Positions 36,677-45,198 of a DNA stretch of 64,000 nt are shown one piece after another. The first letter of the stretch is position 1. Each line of letters begins with the position of its first letter. The notes under the pieces were generated by a model, which was given only the letters and a program-made list of their open reading frames with translations, was not told the DNA's origin and made no database searches. The translations under genes and the position numbers were made by a program. This DNA is from Akkermansiaceae bacterium (GTDB lineage: Bacteria > Verrucomicrobiota > Verrucomicrobiia > Verrucomicrobiales > Akkermansiaceae): NCBI GenBank assembly GCA_905181965.1, contig CAJIZY010000014.1:62001-126000 (forward strand). Direction: 5' to 3'.

Positions 36677-38230
36677 TTATTTTTCTTTGTCCGGCCAGAG
36701 CCGCTTTTTGAATTGCATGAGGCGAATTTTAGCAGCTTCTTCACTGAGCTCGCCGGCCTCGACAGCTTTCATTAGCTTGTTTTCGGCATCAGCATATTTT
36801 TTCCGGCGCATGCGTTGGTCGGTGGCTTTTCCGGAGCTTGCAACACGGCGCCGGAGGGCCTCTTGTTTTTCTCGAGCTTCCTCATCGGTAATTTTTCCGG
36901 CTTTCCGGGCTTTCTCAATTTCTTCAGCGACGGCGCGCATTTTGTCTTTAGCAGCCTCGTTTCCGGATGCTGCTTTGAGTTGTTTGGCGAGTCGGGCGAG
37001 CCGTTCTGTGGCCTGGTCCCGGGTCATTTTTCCAGCTGCAACAGCAGCTTTCATTCTGGCCTCAGCTTCCGCGTATTTGGCCCGTGGCCCGTGATCGCGT
37101 TGGGCTCCTTTTTTGATGGCCTCCATTTTTTTGGCGGCTTCTTCCCTAGTGAGATCCCCAGCAGTGACAGCTTCTCGAATTTTTTGGAAGACCGCCCTTT
37201 GACGCTCTTTGCTCACTTGCTCAAGGTTCGTTTTTTTCTTTGGCTTTTTCTCCTGTGCCCGAGCAATGCCGAGAGGAAGGAAAGCGGTTGAGGCAAGCAG
37301 GACGCATATCTGAAGAATGCGGGGCTTGCGGGATGGGGCGTGGGTTAGGATATGTTTCATTCGTTTTTCTAGGTTTCCGTCACTGTTTATTTCGCTTGCC
37401 ATGGCCGGTGGACGGAAAGCCGGAGGAGCAAGAGCTTCGAGAGTGTTGAGAATCGATTGGGCGTAGGAGCGCGCATTAGTTTGAAAGGTACTGAGGACAA
37501 GCGAATCTGTGCAGATTTCTTCGGCAGCACGCAATCTGTTTCGGGCGAGCCACATCAAAGGGTTCCACCAGAAGGCAAGTCCGGAAGCCCACTCGATCCA
37601 GCGGACTAAATGGTCGCGGCGTTTAATGTGAGCAAGTTCGTGTGCGAGGCCCCACTGCCACTCATGAGGAGGCATTTTTTGAAGGATACTTTGAGGGAGA
37701 ACGAGGTGAATACGCCCTCCAAACCACCAAACAAGGGGAGCGAGAGAAGCGGAAGTGGTGTGAATCGTGGGGAGTTTTTTGAGCTTGAGCGCGGAAGCAA
37801 GTTGCCGAGCTTTATTTTGAATTTCTGCTGGAGCAGGTTGGCAGGAAGCAAGGAGTTTGCGGTGAAAAAAGAAGGCCTTTGTAAGGGTGAAGATGAGGAG
37901 AACGATGGTGCCGCTTAACCACAGTCCAGTGAGTAGAGTTTTTAGGGATAGATTTTTTTGATTGAGATCATTACCTGCTGGGTCAAGTGAGACGGTTGTG
38001 GAGCTTGCGATATTTGGGTCAAGTGGAAGGGCGTCGACGATGGAAGAAGAGGTGCCTGGAATGATGAGATGGAATAAGGGCGGAGTGATCAGTTTGATCA
38101 GGACGAGAAGCCAAAGAAGATGGCTAATATGAGGATGCTTGTTTTTTGAGCCGATGAGGAGAGCAAGAATGGCAAGTGGAATAACGATGGCAGCGTTCGT
38201 GACGCCGGTCTGGACGAGGAAGTTGAGCAC
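36677..38230 (-). CDS. M56/BlaR1-type membrane metalloprotease with periplasmic helical repeats
   Basis: The 517-residue protein starts at GTG 38230, six bases after the BlaI-like stop. Four hydrophobic segments precede and surround the M56 protease domain, whose zinc motif LAHELAHIKRRDHL is at about residue 200. After a further membrane segment (ILQICVLLASTAFLPLG) the C-terminal 190 residues are hydrophilic and contain four repeats of the type xxAVxAGxLTxEEAxxKLxxL (AVTAGDLTREEAAKKMEAIK, AAVAAGKMTRDQATERLARL, ARKAGKITDEEAREKQEALR, AVEAGELSEEAAKIRLMQFK). In BlaR1 this position holds the beta-lactam sensor; here it does not, so another signal is expected. Confidence 0.85.
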   Translation of the reverse strand: MLNFLVQTGVTNAAIVIPLAILALLIGSKNKHPHISHLLWLLVLIKLITPPLFHLIIPGTSSSIVDALPLDPNIASSTTVSLDPAGNDLNQKNLSLKTLLTGLWLSGTIVLLIFTLTKAFFFHRKLLASCQPAPAEIQNKARQLASALKLKKLPTIHTTSASLAPLVWWFGGRIHLVLPQSILQKMPPHEWQWGLAHELAHIKRRDHLVRWIEWASGLAFWWNPLMWLARNRLRAAEEICTDSLVLSTFQTNARSYAQSILNTLEALAPPAFRPPAMASEINSDGNLEKRMKHILTHAPSRKPRILQICVLLASTAFLPLGIARAQEKKPKKKTNLEQVSKERQRAVFQKIREAVTAGDLTREEAAKKMEAIKKGAQRDHGPRAKYAEAEARMKAAVAAGKMTRDQATERLARLAKQLKAASGNEAAKDKMRAVAEEIEKARKAGKITDEEAREKQEALRRRVASSGKATDQRMRRKKYADAENKLMKAVEAGELSEEAAKIRLMQFKKRLWPDKEK

Positions 38231-38236
38231 GGCGTT

Positions 38237-38602
38237 TTACTGGTCAGAGTGTTCGTCGAGGAGAGCGCGAAGTTTGTTAATTTCGTCAGTTGAGATCCTT
38301 TTATTTTCGACGAGGTGGGTGATGAGAGGGGTAAAAGAGCCCGCGGTAAGGGTGTCGGCGAGGGACTCCAGTTCATGACCGGCGTAGTCCTGTCGGGTCA
38401 TGGTGGCTGCGAAAAAGTGAATAGAGTGGGAACGATCGCGAGATAGATATCCTTTTTTCTCGAGACGTTGGAGAAGGCGTTGAACGGTCCCGTGCTGAGG
38501 CTTTTGAGCATTCGGGTAAAGTTGTTCGCGAATTTCACGAGCGGTAAGGTGGCCGTGTTCCCAGAGTTGGTCCAAGATAGCGAGTTCTGCTTTAGCGATC
38601 AT
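38237..38602 (-). CDS. BlaI/MecI/CopY-family repressor
   Basis: The 121-residue product is a winged-helix repressor. Typical features are AELAILDQLWEHGHLTAREI, the recognition-helix region AQKPQHGTVQRLLQRLEKKGYLSRDRSHSIHFF and a C-terminal dimerisation helix with the family-like proteolysis region (LITHLVENKRISTDEINKLRALLDE). In BlaI systems the partner M56 protease triggers cleavage of this repressor. The gene lies directly upstream of the M56 gene, and a perfect 18-bp inverted repeat sits 21 bases before its start, presumably the self-operator. Confidence 0.9.
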   Translation of the reverse strand: MIAKAELAILDQLWEHGHLTAREIREQLYPNAQKPQHGTVQRLLQRLEKKGYLSRDRSHSIHFFAATMTRQDYAGHELESLADTLTAGSFTPLITHLVENKRISTDEINKLRALLDEHSDQ

Positions 38603-38622
38603 ATACGAGTTTTAAGGAGGTA

Positions 38623-38664
38623 ATTACGACTACTTGTCGTTAAGTTACGACAAGTAGTCGTAAT
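38623..38664. promoter_or_regulatory. Perfect 18-bp inverted repeat, likely BlaI-type operator
   Basis: Arms ATTACGACTACTTGTCGT (38623-38640) and ACGACAAGTAGTCGTAAT (38647-38664) pair exactly around a six-base centre. Each arm is itself an imperfect ACGAC-N5-GTCGT dyad, so the site can hold two repressor dimers. It lies between the BlaI-like gene and the divergent DUF3445 gene. Confidence 0.75.
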
Positions 38665-38746
38665 ATCAATAAATTTTGTGATTTTCAGTTTTGAGTTGAA
38701 TAAATTTAGACTTTCCCAAGCCCTAACCTAGGGCACGATAGCGCTC

Positions 38747-39550
38747 TTGAATTCACCCAGTGAAGAATCAAAAAATCCTTTTTGGAAGCGGCTTTTTGCG
38801 CCGGGAGGATTCGAGTGGGCTTTTCGAATGCGCAAGGGAGACGCTAAGTCTTTTTTCGCTCGGCAGGATGAAAGTGGTGAGCTTTTACTGAAACGAAATC
38901 GTCAATTAGAAGAGAGCTTTGAGCGCTATTCGGCTTCTACTGAAGAAGGAGAAAATCTAGTGGAAGAGGCATGGGATCTAGCTCTGGAATGGGAGCAGGT
39001 TGTTGCGAAGGAACCACGTAATCTCAAATTGCTCTCGAAGCAATGGGAGGCTGATTTACTCTTCATGGATCGCCAAACGAGCCAAGTGGCTGCCGGGTCA
39101 GTGTGTTTTCCGTCTTCGTGGGATCTACGACATGCTATCGGTAAGGCGCTTGATCAAGTACATGGAGTCGTACCGCGGTTGAATCCGCAGATTGGAGAAA
39201 TGATCAAGCGGTTTTTGGAAAAACTGGAGCCAGGCAAATCATATTGTCGAGAGAATTGGAGTTTCACTCGAAGTGATGCTCTTGATTATCATCCGGATTT
39301 TATTCCAACCTCTCCCTTGGTACCTCGAATTGGACAAGCACACTCGGCCAGTTGTTCACTGGTCTTTCTGATGGAACGGTGACCGCTACGGTCACAACAA
39401 CCGACCAACTTGGCAAAAGATCCTAGCGTCTGGAATACAACAGCTGAAAAACTCCGAACAATGCCGGATGATGTGGCGCGTTACAAATCGATGGATGCTG
39501 CTATTCCAACGATCCTACGAGAAATGAAAGCTTATCGGAGCTTCGAATAA
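38747..39550 (+). pseudogene. DUF3445-family protein interrupted by an in-frame stop
   Basis: The frame opens at TTG 38747 (no ATG nearby) and carries family motifs: GGFEWAFRMRKGD, a charged helix with FFARQDESGELLLKRNRQL, then AAGSVCFPSSWDLRHAIGKALDQVHGVVPRL and SYCRENWSFTRSD. These match DUF3445 (heme-dependent oxidative N-demethylase subunit-like). A TGA at 39380-39382 stops it, but the same frame continues with LAKDPSVWNTTAEKLRTMPDDVARYKSMD, typical of the family C-terminus, to a TAA at 39550. The conserved ERQTL-like centre is missing; about 80 bases around 39325-39411 encode, in another frame, an unrelated Ig-like peptide. Either a pseudogene or a misassembly. Confidence 0.6.
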
Positions 39551-39553
39551 GAA

Positions 39554-42500
39554 CTACTTGTTGAGAAAGAGATCGCTTTTAACGACGAGGTGAACGAGGT
39601 CGCGGAGGCGGTTTTGTTTTGTGCCGAGTTTTTTGATAATGTGATCTACCTTTCCACGGTCGGGTGCTTCTAGTCTTCGGCCAGTCCCGTAGGTCAGCAT
39701 TTTTTCAGTGAGGCAATGGACAATTTGAGATTCGCGTTCCTTGAGCATGTTCTTGAACTCAATGATATCAGCAATTTCTCTCCCGTTGGTGGTCGTTGAT
39801 TTGGTATCGATGGGTTCGTTGACACCCCGGTAACGGTCACGCCAGCGACCCACCACATCGAAGTTTTCAAAGGCGAAACCCATGGGGTCGATCTTTGCAT
39901 GGCAAGAAGAGCAGGACTCGTTTTTACGATGCAGATCCAAACGTTCGCGAATCGTGACAGCGCCTCGGGTGTCAGTCGGGAGAGGTTCAATATCCGGTGG
40001 GGGAGGTGAGGGAGGAGTTCCGAGGATATTTTCGAGAACCCAGGTGCCTCGGATGACAGGCGAAGTGTCGACTCCGTTGGCAGTCGCGGTCATGATTCCT
40101 GGTTGAGTGAAGATGCCGCCGCGGCGGGGATCGTTGAGTTTGACCTTTCGGAGGCGACTGCCCCGGATGTCTTCACGACGATAGATCCATTTGCCTAAGA
40201 CCTGATTCATGTAGGTATAGTCGGAGTCGATGAATTGCGAAATACGACTATTGGTGTTGAGGATTTCTTCAAAATAAGTGGTGACTTGTTTGAGGAGCAT
40301 GGGCTCAACTTTAAGGTTCTTGTAAAATTGGAAGTCGCCTCCGGATGGAGGCATTTTGCCAAGCTTGTCGAGCCGTAGCCAAGCGGAGGTGAAATGGCGT
40401 GTGAATGCGGCGGCTTTGGCATCTTTGAGCATGCGCTCGACCTGCCGGTCGAGTTCCGCAGGATTCTGAAGTTTGCCCGCTTTGGCTAAGTCAAGGAGTT
40501 GCCCGTCTGGCATCGACGACCAGAGGAAGTAACTCAGCCGTGATGCGATCGCGAAGTCATCGAGGGGCCCTGGTTTTTCTTTTAAGTAGAGAAATTGTGG
40601 TGAGCAAAGAATGGCGGCATAGCCATCTTGCATCGCCCTAATGAGGGTAGGAAGAGTCTCTTTTTTAGGTTTCCGATTCTCCTTTTGGCGAAGGCTTTCG
40701 ACTGAAAGTTTGGCGTGGTTAGATCCTGGTTCGGTCCAGCCGGCCCGGAATCCGTTGGGGGCGCCATAGGCGAGATACTCGACACGGATATCGTGAGGGC
40801 CTTCCTTGAGTTCCACTTTTCCTTTTCGTAATTCCTGTCCGTGGAGGCCGTCGTGTTCGACGACCTTCTTTCCATCAATGAGGATTCGAGCGCCATCATC
40901 AGAAGCCATTTCAAAAGTGTATTCACCGGCTTTTGGAGCATCAATCTTACCCTCGAATACAATGCCATAATACTCGTTGCGTTTGGCAGCTTTGATGTCG
41001 AGGTGGCCTTTGGGAAGTTTGCCTTGGGTGACCGGTTCGAGAGCGTCGAATTCAGGAATCTTACTCCATTTTCCCTCGTAAACCCGATAAGTGAGATCTT
41101 GAATGCCTCCTGCCATTTCAACGAGAGGATCGACTTGCTGGCGCAGGACGAGTTGGACAAAGGGCTCAATCTCGGAGTCAGTCACCGGACGCCGGAAGGC
41201 GCGCGTGGCGAAGGCCTTTATGAGGTCGCGAATCTCGACTTCCTTACCTGAGCCGCTTCCATAAAGTGTGGTGTGACTTGGCGGTGGCCAGCTCTCGATG
41301 ATGGGTTCCAGAGTGAGGCTATGGATGCGCAGGTGGGGGCCGGGGTAGCCGTTGCGGTGAAGGATTTTGGCGAGCTCGATGGGCCAGCGTTCGTGGGCTT
41401 CTTTATCGGTTTTTTTGTCAGGACGCGGAGTAAAGTCGTTAGGAAAATGTTCTTCGACGAGTTTTTCGGCGCGAAAGGGTCGGGTGGGCGGGCCATTTTC
41501 CCATCCGATCCAGGGAGTCCAGGTTTTATCGATCCAGGTGGTGTGAGTGAAGGTGTGTTTTTTGCCATCGGACGGGATGGACCAGAGGGCGAGCGGGGTC
41601 GAGGTAATACCAGCGATGCCACCTTGTTTGGTGTCGGCGATGTTGAGGCAGAGTTGGAAGGGATCTTTTTCGTGGAGAGGGAGGGTTTCAGGCCAGGGGT
41701 GGTCGGGGTTGTGGGCAGAGGCGGTGATAGTGAGGCGGTATTTGGCGGAGGTGCCGACACCACCTCGGAGGTCGAGGGGAGAGAGCCGGCCGTAACGTTC
41801 GTAGCCGACCGCGAGCATTTCAAAGTCGGGGTTGAGTTCGCGGGAAGCGGTTTCGACGAGGTGCTCGCCATTGCTTCGGCCTTTGTGGAAGTGGCCGGAG
41901 ATGGTGCGGGCTTCGATGGCGGGTTTCGGTTCGAGATTCGTAGCTTCGGTGAGTGTTTCCTCCACCGCGCCGAGGGTGAGTTTCAGGAGGAAGTCGGACA
42001 TCACCAACTTGTCACCGATGTTGAAGAAGCCATCCTCGGCTTCGTCTTCGGGGAAGAAGCGAAGGGGATCATGACCGGTGCGCTCGACGCTTCCGTTTCC
42101 GTTGTTATCGGTCAGTCGCGAGCCCGCGGAGTCGGGCCGGTAGTGGGCTCCATTGAGATGAAGGAGATCGCGCAAGGTGTTTCGGAGTTCGTGGCGGTTC
42201 AGGCGACGCAGCACCGTTTGTCCGCCGGTGCTGCGGGTTTTCTGGTAGGCGGCCTTGAGTTCCTCGCTCAGGAGTTCCACGACAGGTTTGACCTCGTTCG
42301 CCTCGGGTTGTGGTGCCTTGCGGGGAGGCATTTCGCCCAGGTTGAGCTGATCAAGAATCCCCTGCCAGATTTCTAGATTTTCAATCTTTGTGAGATCGTC
42401 TCCGAGGGTGTCGAATCGAACATCCCCTTTTTGTTTTTTGCCGCCGTGGCAGTCATAACAATGATTCTGAAGAAAGGGTTTCACTTTTTCAAGTGGACCA

Positions 42501-42556
42501 CCGAAGAGTCCCCACGGAGTGCAGAGTAAGCCCAGTGAAAAGAATCGTATTTTCAC
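39554..42556 (-). CDS. Planctomycete-type cytochrome c protein (DUF1587/1592/1588/1585) with PA14 domain
   Basis: The 1000-residue protein has a signal peptide (KIRFFSLGLLCTPWGLFGG) and an N-terminal heme-c motif NHCYDCHGGKKQKGD. The DUF1587/DUF1595/DUF1592 series follows (LRRLNRHELRNTLRDLLHL; FATRAFRRPVTDSEIEPFV; IASRLSYFLWSSMPDGQLL). DUF1588 carries a second heme motif (SCSSCHAKIDPMGFAFENFD) and the C-terminal DUF1585 contains LTYGTGRRLEAPD. A PA14 domain (about 500-620, with ASDDGARILIDG) is inserted. Such proteins are thought to carry electrons or degrade carbohydrates in Planctomycetes/Verrucomicrobia. It starts 13 bases after the DUF1552 stop, the usual pair. Confidence 0.9.
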   Translation of the reverse strand: MKIRFFSLGLLCTPWGLFGGPLEKVKPFLQNHCYDCHGGKKQKGDVRFDTLGDDLTKIENLEIWQGILDQLNLGEMPPRKAPQPEANEVKPVVELLSEELKAAYQKTRSTGGQTVLRRLNRHELRNTLRDLLHLNGAHYRPDSAGSRLTDNNGNGSVERTGHDPLRFFPEDEAEDGFFNIGDKLVMSDFLLKLTLGAVEETLTEATNLEPKPAIEARTISGHFHKGRSNGEHLVETASRELNPDFEMLAVGYERYGRLSPLDLRGGVGTSAKYRLTITASAHNPDHPWPETLPLHEKDPFQLCLNIADTKQGGIAGITSTPLALWSIPSDGKKHTFTHTTWIDKTWTPWIGWENGPPTRPFRAEKLVEEHFPNDFTPRPDKKTDKEAHERWPIELAKILHRNGYPGPHLRIHSLTLEPIIESWPPPSHTTLYGSGSGKEVEIRDLIKAFATRAFRRPVTDSEIEPFVQLVLRQQVDPLVEMAGGIQDLTYRVYEGKWSKIPEFDALEPVTQGKLPKGHLDIKAAKRNEYYGIVFEGKIDAPKAGEYTFEMASDDGARILIDGKKVVEHDGLHGQELRKGKVELKEGPHDIRVEYLAYGAPNGFRAGWTEPGSNHAKLSVESLRQKENRKPKKETLPTLIRAMQDGYAAILCSPQFLYLKEKPGPLDDFAIASRLSYFLWSSMPDGQLLDLAKAGKLQNPAELDRQVERMLKDAKAAAFTRHFTSAWLRLDKLGKMPPSGGDFQFYKNLKVEPMLLKQVTTYFEEILNTNSRISQFIDSDYTYMNQVLGKWIYRREDIRGSRLRKVKLNDPRRGGIFTQPGIMTATANGVDTSPVIRGTWVLENILGTPPSPPPPDIEPLPTDTRGAVTIRERLDLHRKNESCSSCHAKIDPMGFAFENFDVVGRWRDRYRGVNEPIDTKSTTTNGREIADIIEFKNMLKERESQIVHCLTEKMLTYGTGRRLEAPDRGKVDHIIKKLGTKQNRLRDLVHLVVKSDLFLNK

Positions 42557-42568
42557 AGAAAAGAAGGA

Positions 42569-43837
42569 TCAGGCTTTGGATTCGAGGTCTCTGAGGGCGC
42601 CCGTGCTAGATCCGAAGCGATCAATTTCCAATCCTGAATTTTGGAGGATGGAGAGGAGGAGATTTGCAGCGGGAACCCGATTAGAGTCGTGGTCAGGGTA
42701 GACTTTATGCTCTCCATGTTTGAATCCGCCACCTGCGAGAACAAGAGGAAGGTTTTTCGTCTGATGGGTGCCTGCTGCCATTCCACAGCCGTAAAGGATG
42801 GAGGTGTGATCGAAGAGGGTGCCGCCATTGATCGGGTCTTCCTGGGCTTTGAGGAGATCGATCAGATAAGACATCATTTGAATTTGGTAGCCTTCGATCT
42901 TTTTCAAAGCAGCGACGGGGTCGGGTCGTTCCCCGTGGTGGGAAAATCCATGATAACCTCCGTTGAGCCCAAAGTCTCCGTTGGCAAACCCAGATGACAG
43001 GGTGATGGCGCGCGTTGAGTCGGTTTGTAAAGCAAGAGCGATTATTTCGATAGTGGCTTTGAGTTGCTCTGCGGTGCCGTTGCCGGGATTGGGCTCCGGA
43101 ACATCGGTTGTTGGCTTGGGCCGATTGATCCAGGGTTCCTGTTGCACGATTTTCTTTTCGAGGGTGCGGACGGAGTCGAAGTATTCCTCGAGCTTTTCTT
43201 GGTCTTGTTTCCCTAGCTCTTTGTTGAGTGACTTAGCCTGATCTTTTACGACATCGAGGATGCTACTGTGACGTTTGAAATTTTCGGCCGAGCTTGCTTT
43301 CTTTTCGGCGGAGTCTTCGAGAAACATCGCGCGGTAGGCGGCGCGGAGATCAATAGAGGGAACTTGGACGCCGGTTCGGGTGAAGCTGAGGAGGTTACCC
43401 TCGCGGCATCCCAAGGTCAGTGAAGAAAACCGGGTCGCGGCACCATGATGCTCTGCGAGTTTTTGATCGAGGCTCATGTTTCCCTCGGCATAATTATGAG
43501 CGAGGATAGGACGAACGCCACTGAGCAGGACGGGGACACCTTGGTGACCGCCGGTGAAACCGTGATCAAGATTTTGGAAAACCGTGAAGTCCTCACGATG
43601 TTTCCCCAGAGCTTTGAGGGTTTCCGGAATATCATAGTCTTTCCCGGCTTGAGTGGGATCTGGGAAAAAGGCTTTTTGGTAGACCCCATAGTTGTTGGAG
43701 AGACAGACAAAGCGCTTGATCGGCTTTCTCTTTCGGGTGGCAGCACGTCCTACCGGAATCATTGCTTCAAGCAAAGGGAGTGACATGGCTACGCCAGTGC
43801 CCCGAAGCAAAGTACGTCTATCCAACATTTTGGGCAT
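42569..43837 (-). CDS. DUF1552 protein with Tat-like signal
   Basis: From ATG 43837 (or 43828) the protein is about 422 residues. The N-terminus MLDRRTLLRGTGVAMSLPLLEAM is a twin-arginine-type signal. Typical DUF1552 elements follow: FVCLSNNYGVY, LDHGFTGGHQGVPVLLSGV, SLDQKLAEHHG, a coiled segment (EENFKRHSSILD-like helix to TLEKKIV), ALQTDSTRAITLSSG and the closing SILYGCGMAAGTHQTKNLPLVLAGGGF. The family belongs to the alkaline-phosphatase/sulfatase-like fold group but has no proven activity. It is the upstream partner of the cytochrome gene and is exported to the periplasm (inference). Confidence 0.88.
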   Translation of the reverse strand: MPKMLDRRTLLRGTGVAMSLPLLEAMIPVGRAATRKRKPIKRFVCLSNNYGVYQKAFFPDPTQAGKDYDIPETLKALGKHREDFTVFQNLDHGFTGGHQGVPVLLSGVRPILAHNYAEGNMSLDQKLAEHHGAATRFSSLTLGCREGNLLSFTRTGVQVPSIDLRAAYRAMFLEDSAEKKASSAENFKRHSSILDVVKDQAKSLNKELGKQDQEKLEEYFDSVRTLEKKIVQQEPWINRPKPTTDVPEPNPGNGTAEQLKATIEIIALALQTDSTRAITLSSGFANGDFGLNGGYHGFSHHGERPDPVAALKKIEGYQIQMMSYLIDLLKAQEDPINGGTLFDHTSILYGCGMAAGTHQTKNLPLVLAGGGFKHGEHKVYPDHDSNRVPAANLLLSILQNSGLEIDRFGSSTGALRDLESKA

Positions 43838-43944
43838 AATGGTAATTAACTCGAGAATTTCCTTAGATCTTTCAAATAGCAATTATTTACGATGACAGTG
43901 GCTTCAAGTATCGATAAGAAAATGATGCAACGTTAAAGATTTAT

Positions 43945-45198
43945 ATGCCAAATCTAGATCAAACCGACCGCCGCCAGTTCCTCCAGAAATCTATCTTGGG
44001 TGGGTTGGTTATTACTTCAACAAGTGAAGTGGCCGCTGAAACCGAGCAGGGCGTCAAAGAGGCTGAAGTTACTCAGGATGTCGATGTTCTCGTGGTGGGT
44101 GGGGGAACGGCTGGAAATATCGCTGCAATTCAGGCGGGGCGTGCCGGAGCGAAAACTTTAATAGTGGAAAGGGGAGCACAGTTGGGTGGGACAACCACGA
44201 CGGGCGGGGTCGCCTTTCCTGGTCTTTTTGACGCCTGGGGAAAGCAGGTAATCGCTGGAATCGGTTGGGAACTCGTGAAGGAATGTGTGGAGTTGGACGG
44301 CGGGAAATTTCCGAACTTTGCCAAGGTGCCCCAGCGGCATTGGCAGAATCAGGTTTATGTAAACCAATTCTTGTTTGCGATCCTGGCCGAGGAGAAGTGC
44401 GAGCAGGCTGGAGTGGCGATTGCTTACCATGAATTTCCCCAATTAGTTCAAAAAACAGAGAAGGGTTGGGAAGTGATTTGTGTGGGGTTTGGAACACGGA
44501 GACGGGTCCGATGCAAGCAGATCATCGATTGCACCGGCGGAGCTGAAGTGGTTGGGATGTTGGGGTTACCTCGTCTCCGTGAAGATGAAACGCAACCTGG
44601 ATCGATGCTTTATAATCTAGAAGTGGCAAACAATCCTGGGCATCATCAACTCCACCGGCTTTATGTTCACGGCGCCGATTCTACGAATTCACGGACCGTG
44701 ACGCGCGCCAATCTCACCGGGCGGAAATCGGTTTTGGAAAAAGTAAGGAAGGAAAAGAAGCGCTTAATGCACCTCCAGCCTGAAACAGGATTTCGGGAGA
44801 GCTTCCGTATTGTAGGCGAGACCATGATCACGGTGAATGATTACACGAAGGGCCGCCTTTTCGAGGATGCGGTTTCCAATGCCTTCTATCCTGTTGACCT
44901 TCATACTAAGAGTGGAGTGAAGCCTAAGCCATTAAAGCCGGGAACAGTTCCGACGATTCCGCTGAGTGCACTCATTCCCAAGACGAGCCGTAATATCATG
45001 GTAGCGGGTCGTTGTGTTTCGAGCGACCGCTTGGCAAACTCCGGGCTTCGGGTTCAGGCCTCTTGCATGGGAATGGGACAGGCTGCCGGATTGGCGGCAT
45101 CGCTAGCGGTGGCACAAAAGACGACACCCCTCGAAGTTCCGCTGGAAGAGATTCATCGCGAGTTGAAGAGACATGGCGCCATTGTTCCAGGGAAGTGA
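43945..45198 (+). CDS. Exported FAD-dependent oxidoreductase (PF12831-like)
   Basis: The 417-residue protein has a Tat-like N-terminus (DRRQFLQKSILGGLVITS), then an FAD-binding Rossmann motif (DVLVVGGGTAGNIAAIQAGRAGA), LGGTTTTGGVAFPGLFD, a ribityl-contact region (ETGFRESFRIVGE) and the C-terminal FAD motif NIMVAGRCVSSDRLANSGLRVQASCMGMGQAAGLAA. Members of this family occur with polysaccharide-utilisation genes; substrates are mostly unknown. It overlaps the next gene by one base (TGATG at 45196-45200), so the two are translationally coupled. Confidence 0.87.
   Translation: MPNLDQTDRRQFLQKSILGGLVITSTSEVAAETEQGVKEAEVTQDVDVLVVGGGTAGNIAAIQAGRAGAKTLIVERGAQLGGTTTTGGVAFPGLFDAWGKQVIAGIGWELVKECVELDGGKFPNFAKVPQRHWQNQVYVNQFLFAILAEEKCEQAGVAIAYHEFPQLVQKTEKGWEVICVGFGTRRRVRCKQIIDCTGGAEVVGMLGLPRLREDETQPGSMLYNLEVANNPGHHQLHRLYVHGADSTNSRTVTRANLTGRKSVLEKVRKEKKRLMHLQPETGFRESFRIVGETMITVNDYTKGRLFEDAVSNAFYPVDLHTKSGVKPKPLKPGTVPTIPLSALIPKTSRNIMVAGRCVSSDRLANSGLRVQASCMGMGQAAGLAASLAVAQKTTPLEVPLEEIHRELKRHGAIVPGK

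Noticed and set aside
41273..42376. 367-codon plus-strand frame inside the cytochrome gene
   Set aside because: It is antisense to a strongly supported DUF1592 gene with biased third positions; its sequence is low in complexity and matches no family.
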